Counted from the stretch's first letter, positions 1-11,992 are shown. The stretch is DNA of 64,000 nt from Paramecium octaurelia (GCA_905182995.1 CAJJDP010000009.1:795957-859956); one strand, 5' to 3'. Notes: generated from the letters alone by a model not told the origin. Program-made: numbers and translations.

Positions 1-1254
1 TTCTGGGCTCATGGTTGGTTAAAAAGTAATCTATTAATGATGATTCAAACATTTATTACTTAATATCTATAGATGTGGCTTTTTGGGTTTATTTGTATTT
101 AGTAGAAATTGGTGAAAACTGTTTACCCTCTCTCAATCATTTAGAATTTTTAATAATGCAACAAGTCCAAATACTAACATGAATATATATGATAAAAAAA
201 CCAAGGATTTTACATTTATGTTCTATAATAATTAGGATTCTTTTTCTGAATACAAAAACTAATTCTATAAATTTATTTTGATGATTAATTTAATCAATTT
301 CAAATAAAAATAGAAATTTATTCAAATAATCCATTATTCATATCAAACTTTTTACTTTCAAAATCACCAATTTATTTATATTTCTTACAATATTGATATT
401 AATCAAAAAAGTAATTATTTATAACAGATTGTGATTTTTTTTAAATAACTAAAAATGCTCAACTAGTCGTTATAAATCTATAAAATAATAGTTTTTGAAA
501 TTAATAAGAATTAATGCTAGGTATATCTCCTCTAAGTATATGTTCTTCGCGTATTATAGATAAATGAAATGACTATAAGTAATGATTGCTTGTCTTCTTT
601 TATGACTAATATAATATGTTTTAGATTTATATTTCAGTCATCTATGCTTATCATAAATAAATGGTATTCGCAAACTTTTAATAAACTAAACTCAGGTTTA
701 TTAATCAGAATTCATTTATTATAAAATTAAATATTAACAACAAGATTTCAATTGAATAATTTATCATAATTGTAATTAAATAATTAATTCATCAAATATA
801 TTAAAACTCTATTAATAAATGCCTCTACATATTACTTAGAGAAAGCGATTTTAATTATTACATTATATAGATATTATAATTGGAATAATGGTTAAATAAG
901 AGATGAAATATAACAAATTGGTTAATTATTTTCAAGAATAAAGTAATGATAAAACAAGTATTAAATTTTGGTTAGTGATTTAAACTCAATTCGTGATTTT
1001 TAAGTAAATCCTCTATTTTTACACTTTCTAATTTAACTCTTTTTACTTGAATATTGGAATATATTTTTAATTGATCTATAAATTTGGTGCGTATTTAAGG
1101 GTACATATTAATTTAAGCATAATTTATTTTAATTTTCAACAAAAATATAAAATTCGATGATTTATGAATATTGCAAATCAATTTCACATTGTTATTAAAC
1201 TACTATATAACAATCAATTCATATAATTTTTAAAAAAATTTTGTGGTATGGAAT
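1..1254. other. AT-rich stretch without a supported gene
   Basis: I see no reading frame with protein-like composition on either strand under the ciliate code, and no RNA gene. It borders the 5' side of the retrotransposon. The base composition becomes less extreme near 1255, which may mark the element's 5' end. Confidence 0.5.
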
Positions 1255-1609
1255 AATTCTCCCCCTCATAAGCACTTAGTGCACTGATCGAGATCCATTA
1301 ATAAGCAAAAAGTTTTTAAGATCCAGCTTTACAAAATATCCTAGTAAACTTAACACACTGGGTTTTTGCCATGTTGAATTTTTTAAACAATAGTATGAAT
1401 TAACTATTACCATAATTATCTGCGCTAGAATAGAAATTCAACGTTTAAATTGAGTAAATCAATAATGACCTTTCTCAAAAACAGAATTAAAAACTCACAT
1501 TGCAACCTAAATAGAAAAGCAATATAATAGACATCTTGGAGGAATCATCTGGATTGCAGAATTGCAAATCCACTATTATTTAGAAAGCTTAAGATAACAA
1601 CGATAACTT

Positions 1610-2188
1610 ATGCATAGAAATTGTAAATGCTGGATACTTTTATCCTAAAATGGTTCAATATAAAAGAATGCGTAGCCTCTATTCATCTATCAAAAGAACT
1701 CACAAATATTTAATGTTAAAAAAAAAAAAAATCAAAAAAATAAACCTTCAACACCTTCACTTCGAAATTCAAATCACCTACTAACCGTAAATAATGCTCA
1801 ATCCCCAACAATATTTTCTAATTAACCCATTTAATAAGATCGCATCATATAATCAATTGAACAAAAAATTATAAAAGATTTGTAATCTTCCATTAAAAAA
1901 CAAATTTCTGCTTTAAAACTTACTGTTCCTTAAATTCAGGATCCTATCAAATAGGTTCAATTTAAAACTCCTTGTAAGATGACATAATCTTAATAATAAC
2001 CATTTAATTAGTTACCTGAAGAAGAGGAGGAGGAAGATGATTAGATATTTGTTTGCGGTGGAAAACTCCATTAATGCAAGAATATCTTCAATAACACTTA
2101 AGATTACGCATAACACATGAAAAAGTTTCATAAGAATAAAGTGCCTAAAGAAAGTTCCCACACATTAGATGGCTAAATGATTTAATGA
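1610..2188 (+). CDS. Retrotransposon ORF1, zinc-finger-like nucleic-acid-binding protein
   Basis: This frame ends at TGA 2186-2188. It is Gln- and Lys-rich, has an acidic patch (EEEEED) near 2026-2042, then a C2H2-like motif of spacing C-x6-C-x12-H-x4-H starting at the TGC at 2054. Zinc-finger ORF1 proteins bind element RNA in many LINEs. The start is uncertain. ATG 1610 lies in the zinc-finger frame. Another ATG at 1465 opens a different frame that runs into the A14 tract near 1717 and would need a shift there to join. Upstream of 1610 the same frame stays open back to a TGA at 1466. The stop codon is in phase with ORF2, which follows directly. Confidence 0.65.
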
Positions 2189-2203
2189 GTGTAGCCCCTA
2201 CAC
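2186..2203 (+). promoter_or_regulatory. TGA followed by perfect hairpin between ORF1 and ORF2
   Basis: Directly after TGA (2186-2188) comes a 6-bp perfect stem, GTGTAG (2189-2194), loop CCC, then CTACAC (2198-2203). A stem abutting a leaky stop is a known kind of recoding or reinitiation signal in retroelements. The function here is inferred from position and from the absence of an ORF2 start codon. Confidence 0.5.
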
Positions 2204-4912
2204 GGCTCCACCAGGACTAAGAATTAGACGCTGTCTTAAGATCCTGGCAATAATCATATTTAGTGTCTCAATTTTAACAATAAAAATAAAAACCCAATCA
2301 AATTAGTCACTTGGAATATTTCCTCTATGAAAGAAAGCACGCTAAAATAAGTTAAATTATGTGGCCCTCATTTTTTCTGTCTATAAGAAAGCCGCAATTC
2401 TAAGATTTCATCATCACCTAGTTATTAGATTTATATAAACCATCATTCAACCAGTGAGAGATCTGGTGGTATAATCACGGGTATTCACAATAGTTTTGCT
2501 TCTAAAGATATTAGTGATATCCTTTAAATTCAAATATAAGTGGAATTTGACTATCTTATAATTAATGCTAGAAACGAATACTTTGATATTTTTCTGTTTA
2601 ATTTCTACTTTAACAAAAAGTCTACATTCTAGAAATCAAAGACTTAGCTAGATAATTGGTTGAGATAATTCATTCTAAATATTAAGCCTAACCAGTAAAT
2701 TATTATTTGCGGTGACTTTAATATAAGCTAAACCCCTTTTAATTTTCTAACACCAGCTCTTCCACAGCACTTAATTACATTTTAGAGAAAAAAATTGAAC
2801 AAAATGATAGAAAGTAGAACTGATCATGTTTTATTACATCCCTATGTCTAATCTAAGAATAATGTCTCCTTTAATTAATTATCAGACCACTCCCTAATAG
2901 ATATTGAGCTTAACCTTCAACAAAAAGTCAACTAATAATTCTATTTTTATAAATTCAATAAAAAGCGAGCTCAAAACTTAAATAACTTGGCTTCTAGCAA
3001 ATTTTCTGATTTTACATGTTTCTATAAATTTATACAAAACAACCTCAGGAACTCCAAAGTTATCCAGAAAATTAAAAAGCAAGTTATACCAAAATTAAAT
3101 ATTAATTCCACCCATAATAATTAAGATGTATTCTAACATATGGCTGACTTATTCTCTAGAGATAAAGTAACATTCTTCCAAACTCTAAAAAAAATAACTA
3201 TATTAAACCCTTTTAAAAAAGATGGTAGCATTTTTTCATATTTCATTGATGACTCTAATTAACTACAATTTGGAGATATTGCTATTAGAAATTGTCTTAC
3301 CTAACTTAGTATCATATCAAATGGTCAAAAATTTCGCCCTTTAAAACTTCCTTCTTTACCCCCCTTAAATACGCTTGATATAACCGAGCTACAAAGAAGG
3401 ATGTCACGAAATAAAGCAATTAGCTTTGATGGCGTATCTGACAATTTTATTAGGAATTGTAAAAATGTCCATATTTTTTGTGATATATGGAAATAATCTA
3501 CAATTGAAACCAACTACGCATGCTGTAGAGCAAGACTAGTACCCTTAAACAAGGTTTTCCCCGATATCCCTACTAAAACTTAGTTTCGACCTATTACAAT
3601 TCTAAGTCCCCTATTTAAGCTGCTTGAATTAAGATTTCTGCCAAGACTATAACAATATTTGTCCACTCGCTTATCTAAAGGTCAAGCAGGATTCATTCCT
3701 GGTTCATCTACTCAAATAAATATCATCAGACTCTTAAATACTTTAACTGGTTACAAGAAATAGGATAAAATGGATTGCATCTTTATTGATTTTAGCAATG
3801 CCTTCAATAGCATAAATAGATAAAGACTATTTAATATTTTATCTGCTAAATCAATTTTGGATGGCATCGAAATAAAATTCCTTAATCACCTCTATACAAA
3901 TCTCCATTATATTTGCCCATAAATGAATACCACATTTTACTTCTAAAACGGTGTTCCTCAAGGATCTCCACTGTCTCCCGCACTTTTTAATATATATCTT
4001 GAAGATTTTTTAGCTTCATTAAAACAAAACTGTAATTTTAATTATACTTCCTATGAATTTGCGGACGACATTGTAATTATTATTGCTCATAGAAATATCC
4101 AATCCTTTTTATAAAAGTTGGTTTTAATTTCTGAAGAATATGAACTTAGATTAAACTAGAAAAAATGTGGAATCTTTTTCATCCAAAATCATAAGCGCTG
4201 TTAATATAACAATATATAAGGATTTCCTATTGTGAAATCTTATAAATACCTCGGAATAAATATATTGAACAATGGAAAAATAAGTCTATAGCTTGATAAA
4301 GTAGAATAAACTCTAAAATTTTTAAGTGGAAAGTTGCTATGGGTTTCTTAAAAACTTAATTGGAAGCAGAAATATTAATTATTCTAAACTTTTCTCCTTC
4401 CACACATACTCTATATTTGTCCTTCAATCCCAACCTAGAAATACAAAAACATATTTCAACGCTTATAAAAATTATATAAATCTAGCTTTAAAAAGGTTTG
4501 TGGATTTCCTAAATGCTTACCTAACGAATTTTTAGATTTGATATTACCCCCTCTAGAACTTCTTATAGCAAAGCATACAAATAAGGTTATCAGTAGGATG
4601 AACAACGGAAACTTTGGTTAAACTACTTTTATCAATAATTACTTTAACGAGATAGAAGAAATGAATTAAAATTCAATATACAAATTTCTCCCCAATAATT
4701 TTAATTAGCTGTTCTACCTGTACCCTAAAATCTGTAGGACCCACTAATGTAATCTTTCATACCGCCATATAATAAATTTCCATTCCAATTTCCATATTTC
4801 AGAGTTTTTAATAAATCTAAGAGGCATCTTCAATAATAATTAGTAAATACAATAACCAAAAAACTAATGTAATAGATTGGAAAAAATAATTGCAAAGCTT
4901 TTAACTGAATGA
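2189..4912 (+). CDS. Retrotransposon ORF2: endonuclease and reverse transcriptase
   Basis: About 907 codons are open from the codon after the ORF1 TGA to TGA 4910-4912. The N-terminal endonuclease shows the exonuclease-endonuclease-phosphatase signatures VTWNIS (from 2306), LQES, CGDFNIS and SDHSLIDIEL, carrying the expected catalytic N, E, D/N and D-H residues. The reverse transcriptase shows IDFSNAFNS, NGVPQGSPLSPALFNIYL and the catalytic box YEFADDIVI. A C-terminal region follows. It should nick target DNA and copy the element RNA by target-primed reverse transcription. There is no in-frame ATG before 2327, which is already past the catalytic Asn of the first endonuclease motif. Translation by stop-codon readthrough from ORF1, or by initiation at a non-AUG codon, is therefore likely. 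Confidence 0.88.
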
Positions 4913-4956
4913 TTGAGTTATTTTTATGTTAAATAGAATAATAATAATAATAATTC

Positions 4957-6090
4957 ATATAATTAAAAATTTTCTTAATCTAATTTTCAGTTTTTCAATT
5001 ATCGATTTCATATCACTTCTCTTCTTTAATGAATAACAAAAAATTAGAAATAACACTAAAATTAATACAAATTCCTTTCGTCCAATAATTTTTGAAAAAT
5101 GATTTCATTTGTGCTTAGGAATCTCTATTGTTAGCTACTGATGATGATGCCCTTGAGCTCGATTGTTTATTTAATTTACTTAATGAGTTTTCCCTCTTTT
5201 CGATTTTTCAACCAAATATAATTCATCTTAGATAGTCTATACAATAATTAATGATTTGATTCTACCTTTCTTGTTTATTAATTAAAAATATTATTTGTTT
5301 CTTTCATAACTTCTTGAATATCTACCAATTCAACCAAGGTCACTAAATAGTATTATTTAAAAATGGTCATTTATTGATCTTAATGTATATCGAATTATTT
5401 GTCAAAAATATTTGACAGCTTGATAATTTCTTATACAAATTTATGTTTTTAAAAGAATTAAATAAATATACTCTTTATAATATTGAAATAAAAATACAAG
5501 TCTATAAGTAGGTAAAAATTTTCCTGAACTTATTATTTATTTCTTCTCACTCTTTTCAATTACTTATTTATATAATCCATATTCTAATAATGCTAATATT
5601 TTAGTTGAAATCTAATTATCTATTTAATTTAGTCTTGAGAATTACTATAATTTGAATTACTAAGGGATTAAATATCCTGTCTTAGATTGTTTTAAATTAA
5701 CTATTCCATTTCAAATATAAAAAGAATTATAATTAAAACAGTGTTATAAATTTTTACCATAATTTGCTTTGTTGGGCTATGAAAATTTATTTAAAAATAT
5801 TATATATGAACAAAATATAATTAAAATTAACTCTCTATGTAAAATCATATCAATTATAATGATCACATGAAAAGAATATTTCAATTAGGAATTTGAGGTT
5901 TTAAAGAAATTTTTAAGAAGAAGATCACAAATTTAATAAGCCTTTAATTTTAGATGATGTGCTGTTAATTAAAACGGGTTTCAAATAAAAAGAAGTATAT
6001 CAAAAATTTATTGTAAATGCCTGTGTCTAAAGTAATCAAAAAATTGAGGAAATTGTAATAATAAACTAATAATATGATTGTTTTTAAATA
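4957..6090. other. Intergenic, no supported gene
   Basis: This is AT-rich sequence between the retrotransposon tail and the stop of the minus-strand coiled-coil gene. I found no frame with coherent protein composition and no recognisable RNA gene. Confidence 0.5.
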
Positions 6091-7587
6091 TCAGTAATTA
6101 TTTCCGTAATTTAAAGCAGCTCTAGGATATTTATTTTCAATCTATTAATTTTCTTTTGCAAAACTATAATACATTCTTAAGTTGTCTTTTCTTTCAGAAA
6201 ATAATTATAACTTTTTATTTTCATTTGTTCTAGCGTAATAGTTATGTTCATATATTTATTATTATTATTATCCTAAAACTATTGATTATTGTTATGGCAA
6301 ACTCTAATATTATTATTACAATAAAGGTTATTATTATTGTAATTATTATTATTATTGCTATTATTATGTTATCATAATTTATTGTTCCTATTAAACAAGC
6401 TTATCTTCTAATTAACGTATTCTCTATTCGTACTTTTCTTATATCTAATCTTCAACAACTTAAAAATTAATAGTATTCATACCTCTTTTATCTGTAATGA
6501 TATCAGTTTCTCTTTATTATTTTGTCAATTTTTAAATATTCTAATATTCCATCAATTCTTCCTTAAGTTTTAAGATTTAATTCTTTTTAATTTATAATTA
6601 TTCCTCTAATTCTTCAATTCTGTCTTCTAGGGCTTTTATTTTTAAAGTTTGTTATTTTTTTAAAGTTCCAACTTTTGCATTGTCTAATTCTTAAACTAAT
6701 TATGATATTCTTCTTTAAGAATTATCCGTATGGGCTTGATAAATATTTTATAGTTCAGCAAGTTGATTTTAACTAATATTAAACTTCTAAAATAAATCTT
6801 AGTATTATATTTAGTAATTTTGATCCAGAGATTAATATCTCTAACTCCAGAGAATAATTTATTCTTTGTATTATTGTTATTATTAAGTTAATCCTTCAAT
6901 TTCATGTTTGAATTAATCAGCTTCCTTACATTTTTGATTTAACTTTTCGGTAACATCTTGTTCGACCTTTCCTTTTGCATCTTAAAATGCTTTTTCAAAC
7001 TATTTAATAACATCTTTTTAGATATTGATTTCTTATTGTTAAGTCTCTATGATTTTTATTAACTTCTAATTTTCATCTATCAAATGAGTCATTTTATCTG
7101 ATGATTAATTCGAAAATAAATTATTTTCTCTAGCCTCTTTCAGTTTTTAATCTTTTTATTCTAATTAAAGTTGCATTTGTTAAATTTCTGAAAATAAATT
7201 GTTGATTTTTTCCTATAATGTGAAGTTACTGTCTTAAAGTGCTTGATTTTGTGTATTCACTATCTAAAAACTTTCATTATGTTCTTCTTCTAGGACATTA
7301 ATTTTATCTTTTAATTATCTATTTTCTAAGATAGCCATTTAAAGTTAGGTTGACAATTCTTTAATAACTTCTCTATAAGTCTAAGGATCAGTGTCTGTTA
7401 TTTTAGAATCCTCGCATTCATTATTTTCTTGAATTCTTGATAATTATCTAGGAGTAGCTCCCTACCTTGGAGTTACATGATAGGATGAGAAACTAGTGTT
7501 TTAAGCATCTTCATTGATAGTTGAAGTAAAGACATTCGAAGTGTTGATTGGCGTAAAACTAGAACCTTAAATTCTTGGGGAAATCAT
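6091..7587 (-). CDS. Coiled-coil protein with poly-Gln stretch, 498 aa
   Basis: A single exon runs from ATG (complement of 7585-7587) to TGA (complement of 6091-6093), and I read it triplet by triplet with no internal TGA. The N-terminal ~60 residues are Ser/Thr/Pro-rich. Most of the rest is long heptad-rich coiled coil rich in Lys, Glu and Gln. Poly-Gln runs encoded by TAA repeats appear near residues 240-250 and 425-450, the second matching the TTA/ATT-rich plus-strand sequence around 6250-6370. The C-terminus is NYGNNY. It is probably a structural or cytoskeletal protein, such as a ciliary or basal-body coiled-coil protein. The composition fits many Paramecium proteins and no family can be named. 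Confidence 0.8.
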
Positions 7588-7716
7588 TCCGTTATAATTT
7601 TATTAATAAATATGTATAAATATAATTTTCTGATTTTTTAATATGATATCACATTGGATAATTGTAATTTGAACATTTCATTATTCAAACTAACTATATA
7701 GAATAGAGGAATAAGA

Positions 7717-8202
7717 TCATTTGTTTTATTAAATAAATTATTTATTCTTTTTGTTTTGCTTTTCAAAGATAATTTCTATTTTTGAATCGGTAGCAATTAT
7801 ATTTGGGTTTTCTTATAATTCATCATTCAGCTATACGTGATAAGAAAAGATTTAGAATTCATTTACATCTTATGAATCTAAATTATAACCTGACCCGCAA
7901 AGAATGAATTATTTTGGTTATTCTTGAAATATAACCTAAGCCTCTCTTTTCGCTATCTGATTAGAGTGGGTTAAAACATATTTAATTTACATTTTATCTT
8001 AATTATTATCCGGAACCTTTTTTATCACTTCTATTCTACGAACTAAATGATAGAATAACAATATACAATCAAATTTCAATTCACCTCTTAGATTAGCTAA
8101 TTCCTTTCTTAGTTAAAAGTTTTCTTATTCTAATTATCTACCTTTTTGTTGTAATTGCAACAATAGAAATTCCTGATCATCATCCTATAGACCATTATTC
8201 AT
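7717..8202 (-). CDS. Hypothetical protein, 161 aa
   Basis: A single open frame runs from ATG (complement of 8200-8202) to TGA (complement of 7717-7719). It begins with an acidic stretch and a short Gln/Leu-rich helix (about residues 10-40). A mixed alpha/beta-looking segment containing FILCGSGYNLD follows, and the C-terminus is Lys/Asn/Gln-rich. No family is recognised. It lies 129 bp upstream of, and in the same orientation as, the 498-residue coiled-coil gene. Residue composition, with Gln from TAA/TAG spread evenly, supports a real gene. Confidence 0.6.
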
Positions 8203-8806
8203 GTTTATATCTACTTTTTATAATTTAATATAAAGTTTTGATTAAATTTTTTAAATATTTAATGTCTATTCTCCATCATTGTATATATAGATTGTAAGCA
8301 ATAGGATCATGTATATATTTGAACTAAGCAATATTTCTATCATTTTCAGAAATCAAAGTTTTTAACCAGACTTGACTTATGTAATTGCTTATAAAAAAGT
8401 AATTTAATGTAGTCTCTAAAAAATAATTGGCTAAAGTATTTTGTTTCTATCTTTCTTCCATCTCTATAGAAATTTGGACAAAGGATAGGAATAAATTGCC
8501 TTTAAATTAAACAGAAAGAGTGAGGGTAAATTAAGAATATAAGAATTAAATAAAATTGTACACTATTTTTAGAAGTAATGGGTTTTTCAGGCCCAATTTG
8601 AGGTCAACGAATTGATGATAGGCTTAAAGTTGATTAATTTGCTGTTTGTTGATTAAGAAATTGGAACAAATTAGTTATCAAAGATATATTTTCCATAAAA
8701 AAAATAAGGAGTATTAAAATGATGATGTATCATTTGCTACGCATTAACCTGATTTTCAATTTATATCGTTTTATATTTCAAATCTATAAATTAAAAGTTA
8801 TTATTA
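8203..8806. other. Divergent intergenic region
   Basis: It lies between a minus-strand gene and a plus-strand gene and so probably contains both promoters. It has many A/T runs. No open frame or RNA gene is supported. Confidence 0.4.
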
Positions 8807-9121
8807 ATGATTGCTTAATCTCCAAATTTCAAGTTGAACCCTATGACACCATTAAGTGTTCATCACAAAATGGCTATAGTTGAAGATGAGCCTGACGACT
8901 TGGGATTAGAACAATCCAAAATTTCATTTAATGAAAATTTGATCGTTTGTACATACAAACCTAATCAAAATGTTACTAACATATAAAAAACAATTTTAAA
9001 ATTGAAGGGGTAACCTAATGTAGGTTGGGTCAATCCAATATTAAAGGATGAAAGAAATAGATCAACCTCAATCTTGAAGTGCTCTCAATCACCTACAAGA
9101 ATTTGTTTGATTTGTATATGA
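8807..9121 (+). CDS. Small protein, 104 aa, unknown
   Basis: ATG 8807 to TGA 9119-9121 is open with no intron. The N-terminal half contains an acidic patch (VEDEPDDLG) followed by SKISFNENLIVCTYKPNQ. KISF matches the loose K/R-[VI]-x-[FW] docking pattern used by protein phosphatase 1 partners, but the pattern is short and common, so this is only a hint. The second half is basic, with SRxS-like sites. It ends 128 bp before the LSm2 gene on the same strand. No family is recognised. Confidence 0.5.
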
Positions 9122-9249
9122 ATTTGATTAAATGTATATTGTTATTAAACTGCAATTTATACAATCTTTGTATCTAAAAATGATAAAAATAAGTTAACAA
9201 CTAAACATTATATCGAATTCCGAATAAATTATTAAATAATATATATTAA

Positions 9250-9552
9250 ATGTAGAGTTAATTTTTTCAAACCTATTTTAGAGGATTAATTGAAAGGTGT
9301 GTTAGTGTAACCATTGAGTTGAAAAATGGATTATAAATTCAAGGATAAATTACATATGTAGATGATAACCTAAATTTCAACTTAGTTGATCCAGAAGTAT
9401 CTGATCCTGTTAAACAACCTTAATTAATAACTCTAAAAAATAGTTTCATCAGAGGATCCACAGTGAAATACGTGCATATTCCACAAGAAGAATTGTAAGA
9501 AGAAGTCTTGATATCTGCTTGTAAGAATGAAGTCAAAAAATAAAAATAATGA
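9250..9552 (+). CDS. LSM2: LSm2, U6 snRNA-associated Sm-like protein
   Basis: A single exon of 100 residues matches LSm2 along its full length. The Sm1 part contains IELKNGLQIQGQITYVDDNLNFNL, spread over about residues 21-45, and the Sm2 part contains SFIRGSTVKYVHIP near residues 66-79. Length is normal for LSm2. The product should join the LSm2-8 ring that binds the 3' end of U6 snRNA in the nucleus and the LSm1-7 ring in cytoplasmic mRNA decay. The start is the first ATG, placed just before the FFQTYFRGLIE helix expected at the family N-terminus. Confidence 0.93.
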
Positions 9553-9581
9553 GCATTATTTAACAATATTATTTATTTGAA

Positions 9582-11859
9582 ATGAATCAAAATAAAACTC
9601 TTCCCTTTCAGCTTTGTTTCACAGGATGTAAAAGATGCTGTTACCATTGTAATTTAGGTAATGATCATCTAATGAATTAGGATGTTAAGCATGTATGATT
9701 TCGATGAAGCAATGTTTGGTTCCCTGTTGCCGAACGATATGTGATTTAATGAAGACCCTATGTATTAAATTGAACATCAAATGTTCTCTATGTTAGAATT
9801 GCTATTAATAATGTTGTGGTGAAATGTGCAATTGTTAGTTTCGCTGCACAAACCCTTTCCTTATCCAAGATCAGATTCCATAAGAACTCTTTGAAATTCT
9901 TTAGAATTTTGATTATCTTGGAGAACAACAAATGTTTTGCTATGGGAATGTTCATGTACTCAAAGAGAACATCTTACATCCGTATTCATCCTTTATTAAT
10001 ATGTAGATCATCAGAGTTACATAATCCTATCATGTTTGCTGAGAAAATCATTGATCATTCAAATAAATCGATGGCAAAATAGTTGGCTGCTGAGTGGATT
10101 CCAAGGTTGAAATAACGATTTCCTCATATATTATAATTATAATGTAAAGCTATATCAAATTTGATTTAGTACTGTTACAAAGATAAGTAGATGGATTTTT
10201 TAGCAAATAATACAGAACCTATTTATTTTATGATTACATATTGGATTCATTCCAACAAGAGTTTTAGTATCGTATGAAGATGGACAATTATTTCTCTTAA
10301 AAGGAATTGCTTGCATATTTTCTAGCTATATTATCTGGAATCAATTACTTGCAAACTCAGGGCATTAATCCATCATTCATTGATTTAAATGAAGTATATC
10401 TAACTCAAACTGGAACTATAAAGCTTCTAGATCCTTCATTCTACCCAAGAAGATCTCCCATGCAGCAAGTTCTCGAGGATATGTAATGTCATTTATTTAT
10501 TTTATTTAGTGCTTAGAGTAAGAAGATATATGCAAAAATAATAAGAAGATCAAATAATATTAAATATTACCTTTCCCCTGAACAATTGCAAGTGTATATT
10601 CTAATAATTTCTTATTTTAGGAGATAAATACTGGAAATGACCAGACTAGATTAAACTCTTGTTTGTTTACTCTTGCTATATAAATGATTTAATATTCAAT
10701 CATGAAAAGCATGGATGATTGCTATGTCAATTACTCTATTAATTTTGAATTATTAAATGAAAGGAAAACCCAAGCCAGCTAATTCTTAAGTATAGATTTT
10801 ATGATGCTATTGAATTAATGCTTAGAAGTAGATCCAGATTAGAGAATTTCAACATCATTAGCTTATTAATAATTCATTAGATTACCTGATGTTCAAATGC
10901 TAATTTTGGAAATGCCAAAAGAATTTGGATTGGCTTATAATTCATTAATTTTATAACAAGATTTCCAAATATAATTACCTTAGACTATCAAATTATTACC
11001 TTAATCTAATGAGATCAATTAATAACCATTTTAAGAATATATTAGACCATAATAATAGTAAATAAAACCATAAAAAAATGCCTTTGAAGAATTATTAAAA
11101 TAAAAAAATTATTAGATTGGATAAAAGCAAGAGTCAGTCTTTACTAAAATTCTTAGAGAAAAAAACTACCAATTCGGCTATAAACCAAAACCAAATGTTA
11201 GAGAATAATTAGAACTTTATTCGCCTCAAGATTCATTTATTGATAAATTAGACATGTATCGCTAATAACCATTAATTTTATATTAACAATAAAGTCCTGT
11301 GGAAAAACAAATTTAAGTGTTCCCAATATAATAGGAATTGGACAATCAAGAGTATAAGTTTATAAGGGAAACATACCCAAATGGCTGTATTTATGAGGGA
11401 TATAAACTCAACAATCAAAGAGAAGGTTAAGGTATATATATATGATAAATGAATTAAGGAAAATATATTCATCCAACAGGAGCTTTTTATGAGGGTTAAT
11501 GGCATAATAATAAGATGGAAGGGATGGGAAAATTTTATAACAATGACTTTTTAATTTATGATGGAGAATGGAAGGAAGATGAATACCATGGTCAAGGAAG
11601 AGAATATAATGATGATCCTGATAACTTAGGCGTAGTGAATTATAGAAACTTCAGTAATATTGAATAAATATGGATGACCTATTAGGGAACCTTTTAAAAT
11701 GATAAAAGGGAAGGATAAGGGAATATGGAATTTGTCAACGGTGCTGTTTTTCATGGAGAGTTTCGAAATGGGTTACCTCATGGGAAAGGGAAATATAGTG
11801 ATAAGGATTAGAGGATTATTGGTTAGTGGAATGAGGGGAGATTCTTAGATGATTTGTGA
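9582..11859 (+). CDS. Cys-rich, pseudokinase and MORN-repeat protein, 706 aa
   Basis: Six introns (9658-9680, 9982-10006, 10144-10169, 10483-10509, 10592-10620, 11432-11458) give one continuous frame, and the spliced length is a multiple of three. Residues 1-86 hold 20 cysteines, many paired (CC, CxxC). A kinase fold follows: a degenerate glycine loop, FAEKII supplying the beta-3 Lys, FPHILQL, a hinge, LSGINYLQ, a catalytic-loop region reading INPSFIDLNEVYL, IKLLDPSF in place of DFG, YLSPE and DPDQRIS. The catalytic Asp of HRD is replaced and DFG is DPS, so it is probably a pseudokinase. The C-terminal ~170 residues carry MORN repeats such as GCIYEGYKLNNQREGQGKY, which commonly contact membranes or scaffolds. 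A Gln-rich linker joins the two parts. I know no named family with this order of domains. Confidence 0.85.
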
Positions 11860-11992
11860 TTACAAAATAATAGTATATATTATATTGTTCAATATTATTG
11901 GCTTAAGTTCTAGAGAATATGATTTTATTGGAGATCTCAGATAAAAGGAATGAATTATATAATTATAAATTATTAAATAATATATATAACTT

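Larger units (their letters stand above)
1255..4956 (+). mobile_element. LINE-type non-LTR retrotransposon, apparently intact ORF2
   Basis: The element has two coding regions on the plus strand: a nucleic-acid-binding-type ORF1 and an ORF2 with apurinic endonuclease-like and reverse transcriptase domains. After the ORF2 stop there is a short tail of AAT repeats (about 4936-4956), typical of LINEs that end in short tandem repeats. There are no long terminal repeats and no integrase or protease. TAA and TAG codons lie inside conserved domains and must be read as glutamine, so the element is adapted to the host code. ORF2 shows no frameshift and no internal TGA over about 900 codons, which suggests recent activity. 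The 5' boundary is a guess from composition, and no target-site duplication was identified. An intact element of this type is noteworthy because Paramecium normally removes transposons from the macronucleus. Confidence 0.88.

Noticed and set aside
6240-6370. TTA/ATT microsatellite as a non-coding repeat.
   Set aside because: It encodes poly-Gln in the 498-residue coiled-coil protein in an unbroken frame.
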